Assembly: GCA_003162595.1 (NCBI GenBank)
Contig: PMNJ01000318.1
Location: 1 to 9,194, forward strand
DNA: 9,194 bases
DNA from: Bacteroidales bacterium
Lineage (GTDB): Bacteria > Bacteroidota > Bacteroidia > Bacteroidales > VadinHA17
Direction: 5' to 3'
A program made the translations under genes and the position numbers. The notes under the pieces are model-generated. The model made no database searches. It saw only the letters and a list, made by a program, of their open reading frames with translations, and had not been told where the DNA came from. This document shows, piece by piece, positions 7,379 to 9,194 of this stretch; within the stretch, counting starts at the first letter, position 1, and each line of letters begins with the position of its first letter.

Positions 7379-8088
7379 CAGGTTTCTTGAGGATTGCTAA
7401 TCAATACATCATCAGAATTAAACTGAAAGCCGAGCCGTTTCCCTGTTATAACCCTTGAGTGTTGAATTTTTGCTTCGGCCTGACCTATAGTAGCGATTTT
7501 TACAGTATCGTAGGGGGGAACCAGCAGATCAAATTCAAGTGCATATTGAATTGCAGTTGAAATAATAAGTTGCAACGATTGCTTACTGATCTCCTCATTG
7601 CCATAGTTAGTAAACAACATTCCCATCTGTCTTTTCCCTTCAACAAAATACTGTTTTTCATGATTAATGAAGATCCTTGCAATAAGGTAACCAAGATCAT
7701 CTAACCGGGAATATTTAAATGAATCGCTAAGAAAATTGTAAATGTTGATAATACCTGAATATGCGTTGTACTTGTTTTTCTGAATGTATGGTGTTTTCCA
7801 GGCCGGATGTTCTCTGTCGAACTGAAAAATGTTGGAGTGCATACTGAAAAGTAATATATCTCCCGCTACTTTAATCTGAGCATCAAAATTACTCCTGTCG
7901 GTATATTCGAGTCTTATCCTCGAATCCATCCCGCTTAAACTGGTATTTACCTCTTTTGACAAATTTTTAAGGACCTCCCTGACCACACAAAACGACTCAA
8001 GTGTATTATCGAATACTTTTTGTTTCAGCATCGATTTTTCTTTAAGTGTACCTATAATTGCCATTTTCTTATCTTCCTGATCTGACAT
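7378..8088 (-). CDS. Conserved-looking cytoplasmic protein of unknown function
   Basis: I do not recognise this 236-residue protein. It has no signal peptide, membrane segment or familiar catalytic motif, so it is probably cytosolic. Residues 1-52 are rich in charged and hydrophobic residues and look helical, possibly a coiled coil. The middle has distinctive stretches that look constrained: FSMHSNIFQFDREHPAW (81-97), YSGIINIYNFLSDSF (110-124) and YLIARIFINHEKQYFVEGKR (134-153). A helical region (about 165-188) and an Ile/Gly-rich end follow. The ATG at 8088 is the first plausible start, 50 bases after the proS stop. Its TGA shares one base with the ATG of the Omp85-like gene (TGATG at 7380-7376), so the two are probably translated together. 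That link suggests an envelope-related role, but this is inference only. Codon use resembles its neighbours and gives no sign of recent transfer. Confidence 0.82.
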   Translation of the reverse strand: MSDQEDKKMAIIGTLKEKSMLKQKVFDNTLESFCVVREVLKNLSKEVNTSLSGMDSRIRLEYTDRSNFDAQIKVAGDILLFSMHSNIFQFDREHPAWKTPYIQKNKYNAYSGIINIYNFLSDSFKYSRLDDLGYLIARIFINHEKQYFVEGKRQMGMLFTNYGNEEISKQSLQLIISTAIQYALEFDLLVPPYDTVKIATIGQAEAKIQHSRVITGKRLGFQFNSDDVLISNPQET

Positions 8089-8138
8089 AGTAAACGTAAA
8101 GTTATAGTGAGATATTTGCTACTAAAATAAGAATTTAA

Positions 8139-9194
8139 TTAATAGGATCTTGCAAAAAGAACCCTTCTGCCCGACGGTTTTCCTGAATAAACACATTTGC
8201 CTGATTCTTCAGGGCTGTCAAAAGGAATGCACCTGATGGTGGCTTTCGTCTCCTCTTTAATTTTTTCTTCTGTTTCAACTGTTCCATCCCAGTGAGCCAT
8301 GATAAAACCACCCTGGTTATCGAGAACTTTCAGAAATTCATCCCAGCTATCAACATAAAAAGTATTTTCTTTTCTGAATTTCAGAGCTTTATTATATATA
8401 TTAGTCTGGATCTCATCAAGAAGTTTTGGGACATATTCATAAACTTTATCAATTGGTATTGTCTCTTTAGTAAGGTTATCCCTTCTTGCAATTTCAATAG
8501 TATTGTTTTCAAGGTCGCGGGGTCCGATTGCAAGACGGACAGGAACTCCCTTCAACTCATAATCAGCGAATTTCCATCCAGGTTTATTATTATCCCTGTC
8601 ATCATATTTAACTGAGATCCCCAATGCCTCCAGTCCAGTTTTGATTTTTACCGCAGCATCTGATAAAGCACCTATCTGTTCAATATTTTTATAAATAGGT
8701 ATTATTACAACCTGTATCGGAGCAAGTTTAGGAGGCAAAACGAGTCCTTGATTATCGGCATGACCCATAATTATAGCGCCAATAAGCCTGGTGGTGACGC
8801 CCCACGATGTTGCCCATACATAATCTAGTTTTCCTGTCTTGTCGGTAAACTGAACATCAAATGCCTTGGCGAAATTCTGTCCAAGAAAATGGCTCGTACC
8901 AGCCTGTAAAGCTTTTCCATCCTGCATAAGGGCTTCGATGGTATATGTGTCGAGTGCTCCGGCAAACCGCTCATTTTCACTCTTATATCCTTTTAATACA
9001 GGAAGGGCCATTGAATTTTCAGCAAAGTTTGCATAAACATTGATCATCTTTTCAGTCTCTTCTATAGCTTCCTCACGTGTGGCATGAGCTGTGTGTCCCT
9101 CCTGCCATAGAAATTCTGTAGTTCTTAAAAAAAGTCTTGTCCGCATTTCCCACCTCACTACATTGGCCCATTGATTAATAAGAATTGGCAGATC
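8139..9194 (-). CDS. proS: Prolyl-tRNA synthetase, archaeal/eukaryotic-like type, 5'-truncated
   Basis: ProS charges tRNA-Pro with proline. The frame stays open to base 9194; the GTG at 9158 is internal, because the codons before it read DLPILINQWANV, a normal ProRS sequence. About 351 residues are visible of an expected 480-500, so the N-terminus and class II motif 1 are outside the window. Visible are motif 2 (RWEMRTRLFLRTTEF, 14-28), AGTSHFLGQNF (98-108), motif 3 around GVTTRLIGA (132-140), the anticodon-binding domain (about 159-247, including GVPVRLAIGPRDLE) and the C-terminal domain ending in ARSY. The lack of a bacterial editing domain insertion and the Tyr terminus mark the archaeal-like class. 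In the C-terminal zinc domain most expected Cys are replaced: Asp303, Thr308 and Ser337, with Cys334 kept. It is the first gene of the minus-strand block seen here; the unknown gene starts 50 bases after its stop. Confidence 0.97.
   Translation of the reverse strand, partial: DLPILINQWANVVRWEMRTRLFLRTTEFLWQEGHTAHATREEAIEETEKMINVYANFAENSMALPVLKGYKSENERFAGALDTYTIEALMQDGKALQAGTSHFLGQNFAKAFDVQFTDKTGKLDYVWATSWGVTTRLIGAIIMGHADNQGLVLPPKLAPIQVVIIPIYKNIEQIGALSDAAVKIKTGLEALGISVKYDDRDNNKPGWKFADYELKGVPVRLAIGPRDLENNTIEIARRDNLTKETIPIDKVYEYVPKLLDEIQTNIYNKALKFRKENTFYVDSWDEFLKVLDNQGGFIMAHWDGTVETEEKIKEETKATIRCIPFDSPEESGKCVYSGKPSGRRVLFARSY

Noticed and set aside
8097..8126. Possible promoter for the unknown gene: TTTA (8126-8123), 18 bases, TAACTTTA (8104-8097) on the minus strand
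   Set aside because: Both boxes have a mismatch, and transcription would start only a few bases before the ATG at 8088. Co-transcription with proS across the 50-base gap is as likely.

Overview
The window looks like a chromosomal housekeeping segment from a member of the Bacteroidota, probably an environmental or Bacteroidales-like lineage. The evidence is indirect. Base composition is AT-rich and start codons lack Shine-Dalgarno sequences. Short A/T-rich leaders carry sequences resembling the Bacteroidota TAnnTTTG -7 element. Prolyl-tRNA synthetase is of the archaeal/eukaryotic-like type with a degenerate C-terminal zinc site, and chorismate synthase is a short form. There are no tRNA or rRNA genes, insertion sequences, CRISPR arrays or integration signs, and no gene-free stretch longer than about 80 bases.

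Layout. On the + strand, a 5'-truncated ABC-F ATPase of the Uup type (1-1161) is followed by aroB (1241-2278) and aroC (2283-3272). aroB and aroC are 4 bases apart and are certainly an operon-like pair; they encode steps 2 and 7 of the shikimate pathway. They converge on a minus-strand block. Read in its own direction (right to left), that block holds a 5'-truncated proS (9194-8139), a conserved-looking but unrecognised 236-residue cytoplasmic protein (8088-7378), an Omp85/BamA-like outer-membrane barrel protein (7378-5438), a typical 2-Cys peroxiredoxin (5364-4732) and tilS (4655-3303).

How the genes relate. proS, tilS and the ABC-F ATPase all serve translation (tRNA charging, tRNA-Ile wobble modification, ribosome rescue or remodelling). 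aroB and aroC serve aromatic biosynthesis. The peroxiredoxin appears to be its own unit, with a good intrinsic terminator just after its stop codon. That terminator lies inside the 5' extension of the longest tilS reading frame, so tilS almost certainly starts later, and a perfect TAnnTTTG box directly follows the terminator T-run. The least ordinary part is the pair formed by the unrecognised cytoplasmic protein and the Omp85-like protein. They share one base in a TGATG stop/start junction, which implies coupled translation and perhaps a joint job at the envelope. I see no evidence for a dramatic new system; the rest is ordinary core-genome content.
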